Assembly: GCA_023078555.1 (NCBI GenBank)
Contig: CM041199.1
Location: forward strand, 992,001 to 1,056,000
Length of the DNA stretch: 64,000 bases
DNA from: Ulva prolifera
Lineage: Eukaryota > Chlorophyta > Ulvophyceae > Ulvales > Ulvaceae
Direction: 5' to 3'
The notes under the pieces were generated by a model. The model made no database searches. It had not been told where the DNA came from and saw nothing but the letters and a program-made list of their open reading frames with translations. The position numbers were made by a program, and so were the translations under genes. Each line of letters opens with the position of its first letter. Position 1 is the first letter of the stretch. Of this stretch, positions 13,441 through 24,621 are shown one piece after another.

Positions 13441-13983
13441 ATGTCGGGTGTTCGTAAGATTGTAGGCTTAGTCCGGTTGATCACCGTCGCGCATGAAGCC
13501 CAGATATCACATTTTTACTCAAGGCTACCTGTCACGGTGAATGTTCTCACGTCAACGGCTCAAGGCCCTCAGACAGCTGCCTGCTTCCACAGCGCAGCAG
13601 TAGCTGCTTCTTCACGTACGGACTCAGAGAAACAAGTAGACGAGATAAACAGACTCTTTGCGGAGGCAAGAGAAGAGCTAGAGGGCGCTAGAGAGGTTTA
13701 GATCCGGCTGCAAGATCTGCTACCTCATGGCTTGTGTTTGGCACACAATGCAGTTCGATGTCTGACAACTCAACACCATGTGCAGGATCAGGGTACCAGA
13801 TACTTCAATGAATCTGCGACTCTAGCAAAAGATGCTGTGCTAGAGACGTTGACAAAATGGGATTCTCTACTACAGCAGCTCCCAGACGAAGACAGGCAGG
13901 CACTCAATCGCAGCATGGGCCTGAAGATGGAGCAACTCAAAGCCGAAACCAAAGAGCTCGATCACCTGCATGATGACGATTGA
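13441..13983 (+). CDS. Small conserved-looking protein, possible mitochondrial precursor
   Basis: Two exons, 13441-13695 and 13786-13983, joined by a GT-AG intron in phase 0, encode 150 aa. The first 55 or so residues are rich in Arg, Ser, Ala and hydrophobic residues with few acids, as in a mitochondrial transit peptide. The mature part is charged and helical: DEINRLFAEAREELEGARE, then TRYFNESATLAKDAV, then RSMGLKMEQLKAETKELD near the C-terminus. This pattern looks like a small coiled-coil-prone plant/algal protein that I cannot name with certainty. It is transcribed divergently from the 1000-aa gene. The stop is followed by a T-rich tract. Confidence 0.75.
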
Positions 13984-15067
13984 TGAGGCTAGCAGCCGTT
14001 TTTTTTTCCCGGAATCCGAATAATGCGCAGACGCAAAAATGAAAAGAAAAACGCCTTGCATTTGGCAGATCCCGGTTGATGTGTAGAATGTACTCCAAAT
14101 GTGCCTCAAGCCTCAATTTCCCATGGCCGTGATTGAGTCATTTTCTTGAAGGGATCCTCGTGGTGGGTCCAGAATACGTTGGTGCAAGGATGCAGGGCAG
14201 TTCACGGATCCGCAACCTGTGCCAGTGATAGCTTGACTCGGGGCATGCTGCCAAGGCAGGGGTTTCTTTGTCACATCGGCAGCTTTGGCACTAGGGCCTC
14301 AGAGAATGGCCAAGATCAGTTTCCCCGGATTGCCTCCCACATGTTGCCCCAACCAGCAACACAAACGATTATCACACATTCACAGAAGTGTGTGCCTGGG
14401 CCATGTGATTTCGATCCAGATCACAGCTGTCATTTGGATTGGGGTTTAACACTGCAAACATCTCTGATCGAAAGGCACAACCATGGGTCCTCCAGGCGTG
14501 AATACGTTGTCCGTGTGAGTTCAGATGCATGTGCTGTCGACACTCCGCAAAGGGCTCGTGTGGCATACGCCCAAATGTATAGGCATGAGAGGCAAGTGAA
14601 GTCGTTATACCATGCCGCCTGGCGACGGTTGAGGCCGTCAGGCCGTCCGTCGGTCTGTAGACGGCTGGACGAGAGGTCGTTTCTCGTGATCATGCATGCT
14701 GTCAATCCCGTGTGGACGTCAACCAGGTAAGGGCTGACAAGCTCAGCCGTAGCTCGTGCTAGAAGCTACTTCCTCGAGGCACGTCCTGCCTTTCTACTTG
14801 AATTCTTGGAGGCAGCCGATCTGGCATTGGTGCACCAGTACGGCAAGAATTGCTTACGTGGCAACACACATCCTCGCTAGCACGACTGTCGCCAGACAAC
14901 TGAAGTCGCAAGGATGCATTAAGGTGATCTGTAGTATAGCGTGATAGCTTGGCGTGCGATCTCCTTGGAAGACGCAAACAGTTCGCGGTCTGGCCCAGGT
15001 AAGCACGTCGGAAGCTGGTGACCTAGTTCAGCGCAAGTAGACTACCTGGCGTAGATCATCTATACAC
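13984..15067. other. Intergenic DNA upstream of LACS
   Basis: It holds the 3' flank of the small two-exon gene and the 5' flank of LACS. A 194-codon open frame at 14146-14730 lacks an ATG start, introns and any recognisable motif, so I do not call it a gene. Confidence 0.5.
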
Positions 15068-18000
15068 ATGGCAGATGCTTCTCGGAGATTGTCGACGTTG
15101 GCGGGGCATCTTGCAGCGCCACAAGATGCGTCGTCACTGGTGATAAACTATACATCAGCTGGAGATACTCCACCGCAAGAATCCGTCGCCCTTCCGGAAA
15201 AGCTTTCTGACGGATCAGAATGGCGCGTTCACAGGTATGCCGGGATGTATGTGTCGCATGTGCGGTGCCGCTCTACGAGCCTGGGACCAAGTCGCCAGCT
15301 GTGTTGCTCACTCTGTTCTGCAGCGTATGTATGATGCAACGAGCGGTAAAACATTTGGCTACACTTCATTCAGGTCTACCTTTTCGCCGAAGACCTTGGT
15401 CACAAGCTTCGATTCTCCTGGCGAGTCCATTGGCACGCTCTACGAAAACTTTGAATTCGCAGCAGCTCGGAACCCGCACGTACGTTCATTTCCACGCAAG
15501 ACCTGTACTCAACTATTTTGATAGTCTGGTCGGAGCTAAGTTGGCGGTGCATACAGGAGCCCTATCTTGGAACACGTACGCGTACCAAGTCTGGTGGTTA
15601 CGGAGTGTATACATGGCAGTCGTATGCTCAATGCGCAGAACGTCGCAACGCTATCGGATCAGGCCTTCTGTCGCTGAGCATCTCGCCTGGAAGCGCAGTA
15701 GGCCTCTTCGGTGTCAACAGCGCGGACTGGATGCTGGTTGACCTCGCTCTTCACGCGTACTCGATGGTCGCAGTCCCGTTATACGACACTCTAGGCCCCG
15801 AATCCGTGCAGTACATCTGTGGTCATGCGGAGCTGGTCGCTGTCGCGGTCGCAGCACCGCTGCTACCGACGCTCATGAAAGTGCTGCCAGCATGCCCTAC
15901 AGTCACCACCGTGGTGTGCCTCCCGTCCTGCCGTTCTGACCAACTGCTATACAGATTGACGATCTCCTTGCAACGTCTTCGCCCTTACACCTGGACGTCC
16001 CTTGCACTGTGGCAGCGTCAATTCCTTGAAGGTCACAGATACTGTTGCACCTGCCCCACTCACCTCAACAGCTGCAGTGCGTGCTCCTCCAGCTGTGGAC
16101 AGCATCCAAACCACACACGAATGCTCCAGTGGCTGTCGTGCACAGGTTGTGTGGGGATCTGAGGGGCTTCCACTGCCGACCGTTCGAGAGAGGCCAGACG
16201 TGCGGGTGGTGCGGCTAGAGGACGTGGAACGAGTGGGCGGCCGGGAGCCCCGTGCTCACCAGCCGCCTCGCCCAGGAGCCACTGCCACCATTTCTTACAC
16301 CTCCGGCACCACCGGCGTCCCCAAAGGCGCGCTGTCCAGCTCGGCACTTGTGACTGTCCCAAGCGTCCCCACCCCCCTGCTGCGGCGCATGAGGCACGTG
16401 GTTGCGCATGACACACAAGGTGCCTGCCGGTGCCTGAGAGCTTGAGCTTCGGGAGGCATGGCGGTTTCAATGCTGCTGCTGCTTCACCGCTGGCCTCTGG
16501 TCGTGGCTCTTCGTCCGTTGCTGTGTCGCCGCAGCCGCGTAGCCGCGTTCATTGTGGCCAACTCCTCTGCATTGGGCCGATGATTGCTCGGTCTCCAGGC
16601 AGCGCGCTTCGCAGGACAGATGATCATGTCCAGAGTTATGACATGCGCGCAGTGCAGCTATGTCAACAATGTGGCCATGCTGCTGTGCGATGCCACTTTT
16701 GTAGCCCAAGGACACGACCTCGATTGGGTTGTCCGGGGAAGTTCGGGCCGTCACCAGGGCATCTCTGAGTGTGTGTGCGGAGACAAAGCCCTCACATGGG
16801 CATGTGATGTGCCATGCCCGGGGGTGAGCGTCACTGCGGGCCGCACGTGCAGGTGCGGTGCTGACCCACGGCAACCTCATCGCGAACAGCGCCGGCTGCT
16901 GCCGCTTCGTGAACTTCGCGCCGGACGACGTCCACATCTCGTACCTGCCCCTCGCGCACATCTACGAGCGCATCAACACCGTCACCTGCACGCACCGCGG
17001 CGCCGCAATCGGCTTCTTCTCCGGGGACGTCATCCGGCTCCTCGACGACATCGCCACGCTGCGGCCGACCATCTTCTGCAGCGTGCCGCGCCTCTGGAAC
17101 CGCATCTTTGACAAGGCGCGCCCCGCCCCCTGTGGCCACGCACGCATGCGTGGGTGCCCTCTCCACACGAGCGTGCTCTCTACAGGCAGGTGCGACACAG
17201 TCTCAGGGGCCAGAAGGGTGTAGCGGAGTTGAGGCGGCCGGGTGCTTCGTGGGCAGAATGCACCAGAATCAGGCGCTGCAGCGGTGGGTCGGGGTGCGCA
17301 TCTGCGTGTTGCATGCATGCAGGTCATGCAAGAGGTTGCGAGCGCGAACCCGGTGTCCCGGGGGCTCTTCCGCGCCGCGTTCAACAGCAAGCGCGCCGCG
17401 CTCGACCGCGGGGACGGCGGCGGCGGCACGTTTGCGCCGCTGTGGAACGCGCTCGTGTTCTCCAAGGTCAAGGCGAAACTCGGCGGCCGCGTGCGGCTGC
17501 TGACGACGGGCGCGAGCCCGATTTCGCCCGAGGTAATGGCCTTCCTGCGCATCTGCTTCCCGGGCGCGACAGTGCTGGAGGGCTACGGTGCGCGCCTCTG
17601 TGCTGTGTCGTGCTGTCCTCCCTCTTGACTATGGATGGGTCGTTGCGCGCCGGCCGGGGGCACCCGCAGGGTGCATGCCGCACTGCAGCCCAGGACAGAC
17701 CTCCTCATCGACACATCGCCCTTGCGTTCCGCAGACGTCCATGCAGAATTTTCGCAAATTATGCGTCAAGCATATCAATGAGAGCCTTTTTCCACATGCC
17801 CGCTGATGTGTTTCATTGCCTCGACGGCAGTACAGAGCAGACGCCGGTGTGTCGCTAGAACACCCAGCTGCGGCGAGAGCGGCGGCCGCTGCACCACGGC
17901 GTTCACATGGGGGGCCGATGCCGTCAGCGCGAAGCTGGCCTCTCGACCCTCCTCCCCTCCGAGCCACTTACAGGAGCACAGAGCTAGAATTGCAGCGTTG

Positions 18001-20327
18001 GCCCGACCCTGCTGCAGGCGGCATGTCTACATGCTTTGCAACAGAGCTGTCCCTGCTGGCGTGACTCCGATCCCCCATGCGTGTCGCATCGGCTCGGCAT
18101 ATCTGCCGTCTTTGCTGTGGACCCGTCGGCGCGTCTGAATCTGCGCAATGACACAGGGCCCGGCAATACGTAGCTTCGACACCTCGTGCGGTGCCACACG
18201 TCTGACTGATCAATATCCCAATGTCCTGTGTCCCCATGCGGACGTGGAAATGTAATCATGCATGCCTGCGTCTAGCCGATGTGCCGCTCACGGCAGCTGA
18301 GCCTGCGCGCAGGGATGACGGAGAGCGCGTGCACGATATGCATGACACGCCCCGGCGACATCAGCACCGGCCACGTCGGCAGCCCGGTGCCGTGCTGCGA
18401 AGTCAAGCTCGAGGACATCCCCGAGATGAAGTACCTGCACTCCGACCGGCCGCACCCCCGCGGCGAGGTCTGCGTGCGCGGGCCCATCATCTTCCAGGTG
18501 TGCGCGCGTAACCTCGCGTGTGGCCGCAGACCTCGACCCGCCTGCGCGGCTTGGTGGCGTGCGGTTGTGCCAGTGTTGTCCATGCTCCAGCCTCTACAAA
18601 GCGGGTTTACATGAGGTGGTCTTTGCCGATGCGTGCTTGGCATCCTCAGCGGCCTGCACGCTTGCACTCCGCGCGCCTAACTGTTGCACAGCGGCGCCCA
18701 GCCCTCGCCTGCCGGCTGCTCTATTGGGCGATTGCGTAGCCTGGTTGCCGGACATGCGCTCCCCTTTCACGGCACAAGACGCCTTTGTCTAGTTGTGTTG
18801 CACATACCTTGCAGCCTCACAATGCTTAGGAGAAGGCGAGCACAGTGCCCAGCCACGCACCAGACGCAGCACCGTGCTGCAGGGCTACCACAAGAGCCCA
18901 GAGCAGACGGCGGAGGTGCTGGACGCGGAGGGCTGGCTGCACACCGGCGACGTCGGCATGTGGCTGCCCGGCGGCCGCCTCAAGATCATCGACCGCAAGA
19001 AGAACATCTTCAAGCTCGCCCAGGCGCGCCCCACGCTGCCTGCCGTCGCCGTGCTGCGTGCTGTGGTGTGCTGTGCTGCTGGCGTTTAGGCGTCCATATA
19101 CGGACGCATGCGCAGCTACACCCTGTGTCGCATTGCCGGCTATAGCCGCGAGAGTTGTTGGGGAAACGAGGCAGGGAGGGGCCCTGCGCTGCGTTGTGCT
19201 ATGCTGTGAGGCAGGTGTACGGCCACCTCCTGTACAGCACCGCACATACCACACCAAGTGCTGGTGGCCACTGCACCATGCTGCTCACGACGGCACATGA
19301 GTGTTGGCACCGAGGCCGCACCTGGTGCAGCGCATACACCCGGCGGCACACACCCGACAATCGCACAGTCAGCGCTCTTTGCGCGGTTACGCTCTGTGTG
19401 TTTCTAGTGCAGTATTCGGTGCACATTGCGACGCTATGGCACAGAACACATGCACGATCAAGGCCATGGCGCATGAGGAGTACAGTGTGCTCCAGTACAC
19501 ACAGTACGCTGAGCGCCGCGGCGGTCGCATGCAGGGAGAGTACATCGCGCCGGAGAAGATCGAGGGCGTGTACGCGCGCTCGCCCTTCGTCGCACAGGCC
19601 TTTGTGTACGGGGACTCCCTCAAGGCGCACCTCGTCGCCGTCGTCGTGCCGGACCCCGACGTGCTGCTGCCGTGGGCGGCGGAGCGCGGCCTGCCCTCGG
19701 ACCTCGACACGCTGTGCCGCGACTCCGCCGTCGTGACGGCCGTGCTGCGCAGCATGCAGAGCGAGGGCCAAGCCGCGCAACTCAAGGGCTTCGAACAGGC
19801 ACGCCCCCCCCCCCCCCCCCCCCCCCTGCCCCCTGCGCTTCCTGTTTGCCTATTGTGTTGTACACAGGCTCCCGGCGGTTGGCATGGCCGTGGCAGTGTC
19901 GGTGCAGCAGGATCGCGGCAGCGACCTCCTCCGCTGTGTGATGTGTGCTTGCGCTGCGCGTTGTGCTGTGGCCGGCGGCGCATCCGGGGGGGCACGCCTG
20001 CCACTCTTGACAGGGCAGCCCCCTCCCGATGCGGAGTGCGCCTGCCTGCAGTGGTGCGAGCCGCCCCAGGACGGGCCCCTCATCGCACGCACGCCGCGCG
20101 CCGCTCCAGCGTGCTCCTGCCTGCGGTGGGTGGCGGTGCTGCGGCCGGTGCGAGCGGCTTTTCACAGGAGTGTGCTGGGGGTGCAGGTTCAGGCGCTGCA
20201 CCTCGTGGCGGAGCCGTTCGCAGTCGAGAACGGGCTGCTCACGCCGTCGTTCAAGCTGAAGCGGCCGCAGGCCAAGGAGGCCTTCGCGGACGCCCTCGCC
20301 GCAATGTACCGCCGCCTGGACCACTGA
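15068..20327 (+). CDS. LACS: Peroxisomal long-chain acyl-CoA synthetase (LACS6/7 type)
   Basis: Activates long-chain fatty acids to acyl-CoA with ATP for peroxisomal beta-oxidation. Ten exons: 15068-15234, 15344-15479, 15557-15913, 16146-16326, 16853-17115, 17323-17587, 18313-18497, 18883-19023, 19535-19798 and 20187-20327. They join in frame to 699 aa, matching the about 700 aa of plant LACS6/7. Residues 7-15 (RLSTLAGHL) fit the PTS2 consensus; the C-terminus (RRLDH) has no PTS1. Motifs: YLGTR, VPLYDTLGP, the AMP-binding loop SYTSGTTGVPKG near residues 270-281, LTHGNLIAN, SYLPLAHIYER, GYG/MTE split by intron 6, GWLHTGD, KIIDRKKNIFKLAQ, GEYIAPEKIE and LTPSFKLKRPQAK. Introns 4, 5, 8 and 9 start with GC instead of GT when the conserved protein is kept intact. 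The acceptor of exon 2 is the least certain junction. GC content rises abruptly from exon 5 on. Confidence 0.95.
19804..19826 (+). repeat. Poly(C) tract in LACS intron 9
   Basis: A run of 23 C residues begins five bases inside intron 9, directly after the GC-type donor. Similar C runs lie in other transcribed regions of the window (see 43277-43295). Confidence 0.9.
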
Positions 20328-20969
20328 GTGGACTCCCCGTCCTCCCCCTGGGCACCCCAAGCTCTCCCTGCCCGCAGGGGGGGCACACGTGTTATGCTAT
20401 GATTTTTCTTTGGGTACACAGCACCTGAGAACACACCAATTGGCGTGATTTGCTGTGCTGTGTGCGCGCTACACAGATGCCTATGTGCATGATCGCATCA
20501 CCATAGCCATGTTCTCCATTGGGGGCGTTTGCCGCTGTGCTGTTTTGATGCATGCGCCACCAAGCTGGCCAGCGTCGCTGGGGCAGGGATGCCTGGACCG
20601 CGTGGCCATCATGCGGTTTGTGGGCTGCGGTGGCACCTGCGCTCCTTATGGCTTAGCTGCTTGCATGTGGTCCTGCAGCGCTGGCGTTGTGCTGGGGTGC
20701 AGGGGGGGCGGCACGCTGGCGTAGGTCCACCACGGGCGTGAATGTCCTGATCTGTGGAGTCGGCGCAGGAAGCAGTATTGCTTTGCATTGCCAAATGAGA
20801 TGTTGTCGGTGTGGCCAGTGTTACTAGGCAGCCAAGGATGATGCCTTGCCATCAATTGGCGGTGGCGTCCGGGGTTATTGATGATTGGATGTTCATGATT
20901 TGCTGTGTAGACTTTCATAACTGTAACTGTAACTCGATGTCACTGCTGGTGCGACCTTGAATACGGCCG
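20328..20969. other. 3' flank of LACS
   Basis: No gene is supported. Two overlapping TGTAA words lie near 20924 and 20930, about 600 nt after the LACS stop; they could be a distal polyadenylation signal, but this is uncertain. The segment ends at the target duplication of the hAT-like element. Confidence 0.45.
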
Positions 20970-20977
20970 TCTACATC

Positions 20978-22572
20978 TAGGGCTGCAAGTTAAGCAGCCC
21001 GGAGTCGATGTTAAGGGTCAATTCAGTGGGCTTAATTAAACCCTAAATTTTTGCAAAAATTTTTAGCCCAAAATGTGCAGATTTAGGGTCATTTTAAGCC
21101 ATTAATCTGTGGCTCCAGGCGTCACGTTAAGGTTCTTTGCACATTAATTTGAAAGTGTCTGCTGTGCCTGCGGGCATGATTGCTAAGACATATCTGCTCA
21201 CAATGGCATTTTGTTACGACAAAGCAAGCAAGGCAGGTACCACCGCGAGCAACGACCAGAGGAACCGCACACCACGCTACCAGCCACACGCAGCACACAC
21301 TAGCACACCCACGCAGCGCCAGCACCCGCACTAACCACAGCCACACACTCCAGCTTGGCCGGGCCCGCTGGGCGTGCGGGATGCCTTCGTTGGCATGTGC
21401 AGGGACTGCGGAGACGGCTTGGGCGCTGCATCGTCCTGGGTGCGGTGCGGCGTGGGCCGGCGGGGCTGCGCGGCGGTGTGCCGGGCTGGCGTGGTGCGCT
21501 GTGGCTCGGGGGGTGGGTTGGGGTTTGGGGCTGGGGCGGCCCCCGGCCATCGGGCGGCCAGGATGGGCGGCCTTGTGCAGCTGTGTGTTGGGCGCGGCCT
21601 TGCGTACGGCGGCGGGCGTTGCGGTGTTGGCGGTTGTGTTGTTGTGTGTGGGCTGTGGGGTCTGTGCGTGCGTGTGTGGGTGTGTGGGTGTGTGCTTGGC
21701 GGTCTGCGGATCTGTGTCGTTTGCTGCGCGCGTGATGGGTTTTCTGGGCGTGGTGGGTGTTGCGTGCGTGGGCGTCTGGGTGTTTACTGTGTCGTACGTC
21801 TGCTTGCTTCTTTCGTGGTGCTGCCCGCCTTGCTGCCTTTGTCCTTGTAACACACAGCCACACACGAGCCTCCAAATCCACAAGCACAGCCGCACACCCA
21901 CCCACACTCGCACCCCGTGCACCCGCACGGCTCCAGATTCCCGCAAGCACACGCATCCGAGTCCGCGCAGCCCAAACGCACTGTGTACGAGCAAGCGCTG
22001 TGCATGACGTGTGTCAGCACATATAGCCTATTTGGTCACGGTGCATGCAACATACTCAAGAATATATAAAAGCTGATGCTTGCTCAACGTTACAACACAT
22101 GGAACAAGGCACAGGGACATCCCGAATGCACAACCACGACAAAGTTGCGCCACACATATTGCACAGCGTAGCACAGCGGCCTGATCAAACATAGAATCAG
22201 TCCACAATTGGTTCTGTGGCGTCTTCACAGAGTAATGCCCAAACATGGCAAGCGGCACTATTACATAACCTAAGCTATATGATAGTGACCACACGTCTTA
22301 TCCAGCACGTGCCCCATTGAGCCTCGGGTGCCTGTAGCAGCCTCTCCAAACGCGGGACATGCGGCTACATGGGACGCACACCAAGCTTTGCAGTTTAAGC
22401 ATGCCAAAACGCCAGTTTACAGGTTACAACTTTAGATATTAACTTGCTGCATGTTACATCTTAACATAGTCATGTTAATCATCAATTTCTGAGTTAAGGG
22501 TTAATTAATGGACCCTAAAAAACCCTTGAATATCTTTCCAAAGTGCTTAATCTAATGTATGTAGCAGCCCTA
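20978..22572. mobile_element. hAT-like DNA transposon, non-autonomous
   Basis: A 1595-bp segment begins TAGGGCTGC and ends with its inverted form GCAGCCCTA. It is flanked by TCTACATC (20970-20977) and TCTACAAC (22573-22580), an 8-bp duplication with one mismatch. The 8-bp duplication and TAGGG-type ends are characteristic of hAT elements. Subterminal DNA is AT-rich and repeats TTAAGGGT, CCCTAAA and TTAAGCA words. No transposase exon was seen. The interior carries the second copy of the 0.5-kb dispersed repeat (21352-21868), possibly captured host sequence. Confidence 0.7.
21352..21868. repeat. 0.5-kb dispersed repeat, copy 2, inside hAT-like element
   Basis: It is homologous to 6690-7195 in the same orientation, GC- and GT-rich, with a conserved minus-strand Pro/Arg-rich open frame. 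Being inside a delimited transposon suggests either transduplication of a host sequence or that both copies derive from related elements, one of which has lost its ends. Confidence 0.75.
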
Positions 22573-22735
22573 TCTACAACACCGGCACACGTACATTTGG
22601 CTGTGAATTGTACCTGCGGACATCCATTGTGTGCTGTTGTCTTTGCAAGCTGCTCTGCAACGACCTGGGGCGTGGATCAGCGGTCTCAGGCCGGTCTCAG
22701 GCCCTACAGATGTGTGTGAGTAGTTGACTACGACA

Positions 22736-24611
22736 GGGGGGTCTGCACTCGGGACATGCGCACGTCCACCGGGGACGCGAGCCACTCAGACATCGCCCAG
22801 GGCCCTGGGCGGTGTCTATGGACTCACAATAACATACTGAATGCACACAGGCGGTCGTCTCACATCGCTGGGCGAAAGCAGTCTTTTCGTCGAAAAGCGT
22901 GTGCATGCCTGGGCAGAATGACCCATTTCGCCCAGGGAGCGCCTACAGCGCCCAGCGCGTGCCCAGAGCACGCCCAGTGAGCCTAGGACACCCTTATGAT
23001 GTTTATTTTCCATATTGTGACGTTATCTTTGATGTTATTAATTGCTGTGGAAGGCGTCCTAGCCGTTGTGACTTGTGGGGTCATGTACTGCCACATGTAG
23101 GCAGCTGCTCTGCGCGATTGGAGCGCTATAAAGAATCAATACAAGTTTTGTTCACTCTTGGGGATGGGTTGCTTTGTCGCTCTGCGGTTGATTGCTTCAG
23201 CGGCTCTGACCCCATTTCGTTCTGGCGTGTCCCGTACATGGCATGAGTATACAACAACAGGCTTCAATAGGCGTGCATGCTTAAAATATGGTACAGTCGG
23301 GATACCTTCAACGATATCGACAGCTGTGATCAAGGCTGATCAAGCGGCTGTCCAAATGATGAAGGTCATTGTATTGACACCACATGGATGCAACTGGCCT
23401 GGTTGATACATCTGGCATGTTTGTCATAAATGACAGTATCAGTTATTTGCATCTAGATTGTATTGCAAGCGATGTCACATCTGAAGGATGCCAGTCAGGT
23501 TATATGCTGATTGCATGGTAGCATTTTGCAAAAGGCAGAAAACCGATGCAGTTGACCGTATACCGCTGTGGAAAAGAATGCCAAGGAATATTTACGCGAG
23601 AAGAACTCAGCATGCGCTCTGCATCGCTGTCATGGGATTCTGAACTGCATCAGAGGTGTAGGAAAGCAAGAATGCCTTACACACAGCCTCTTTGTGTGCT
23701 TGCATCTGTGACCTGCCACATTACGCCCATTGATGACATCATGATTGACCACGAATCACTCACGTGGATCGATGCTGGTTGAATAGCGATAAGTTATTGC
23801 GTAGTGCTGAATACATTTGGGTGAAAATTATAATTAACATGCTGTCGCGACCTTCACAGCCAGATTCGCAGCGCGTCCGTGCACTCCAAAACGAAGAGGG
23901 GTCTGATGTACACAGGCGAAAATTATGACTGCGATTTGTAGATCGCGCAGGGATCATTCTTGCCGTGGCTTTGATGAGCCGGTGTACGGCAGCGTACTTT
24001 CAATCACTGTGACGGAAGACCAATGCTGCCTTCCCCACCGAGATCAGAGATCCTGAGCCATCTGGGGCTAATGATTTTTGGTATGTGTACGTATATGCTG
24101 TGGTCGATTGGAATGATATGTTGCGTCTTTGCTGACACAGCTGTCATGCGTCTTTGCAAACTCAAGAAATTGCACGCAAGTTCCGGCAGAAACCAACAGC
24201 AATGCCAGTCACTTCGCTCAATCGCTGAGTCTGTGGCAGCTAAGCCGGTCTACGCCGGCGTGGTGTCCGCTCTCCATGACTGCATCACAGACACGTCGGA
24301 CATACCCGCACGACACCGATTGATAGGTCACTGAACATCCATGAGACATGTTATAGTGTTTTTGGGGTGTTCTCAACCCACTGTGCTCACTGGGCGTGCG
24401 CCGGGCGCCAAATCCGCGTCCATGGGCGAAATCAGCATTTGGGGCGAAAACAGGCCTTTCCCTGGGCACCTTTCTACGTTTCGCCCAGGGACCGCCTGGG
24501 TGCATTCAGTATGTTATGGTGAGTCTATAGACACCGCCCAGGGCCCTGGGCGATGTCTGAGTGGCTCGCGTTCCCGGTGGACGTGTGCATGGCCCGAGTG
24601 CACACCCCCCC
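22736..24611. mobile_element. Mutator-like element with about 240-bp terminal inverted repeats
   Basis: The left arm (22736-22992) and right arm (24364-24611) are inverted copies. The outer 115 bp are about 90% or more identical by eye, starting GGGGGGTCTGCACTCGGG on the left. Each arm contains the perfect palindrome CGCCCAGGGCCCTGGGCG and several GGGCGAAA/CGCCCAG words. Flanks ACTACGACA (22727-22735) and ACTACGGCA (24613-24621) form a 9-bp candidate target duplication with one mismatch. Long inverted repeats plus an 8-10 bp duplication fit Mutator-like elements. The 1.37-kb interior has only short reading frames and no recognised transposase, so it is probably non-autonomous. Confidence 0.65.
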
Positions 24612-24621
24612 TACTACGGCA

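Noticed and set aside
19301..20428. 375-codon plus-strand frame
   Set aside because: It contains LACS exon 9 but reads through intron 9 and its poly(C) tract; the conserved LACS protein requires splicing here.
21030..21095. CCCTAAA and TTTAGGG words suggesting telomere repeats
   Set aside because: Isolated single units in AT-rich subterminal DNA of the hAT-like element; no tandem array.
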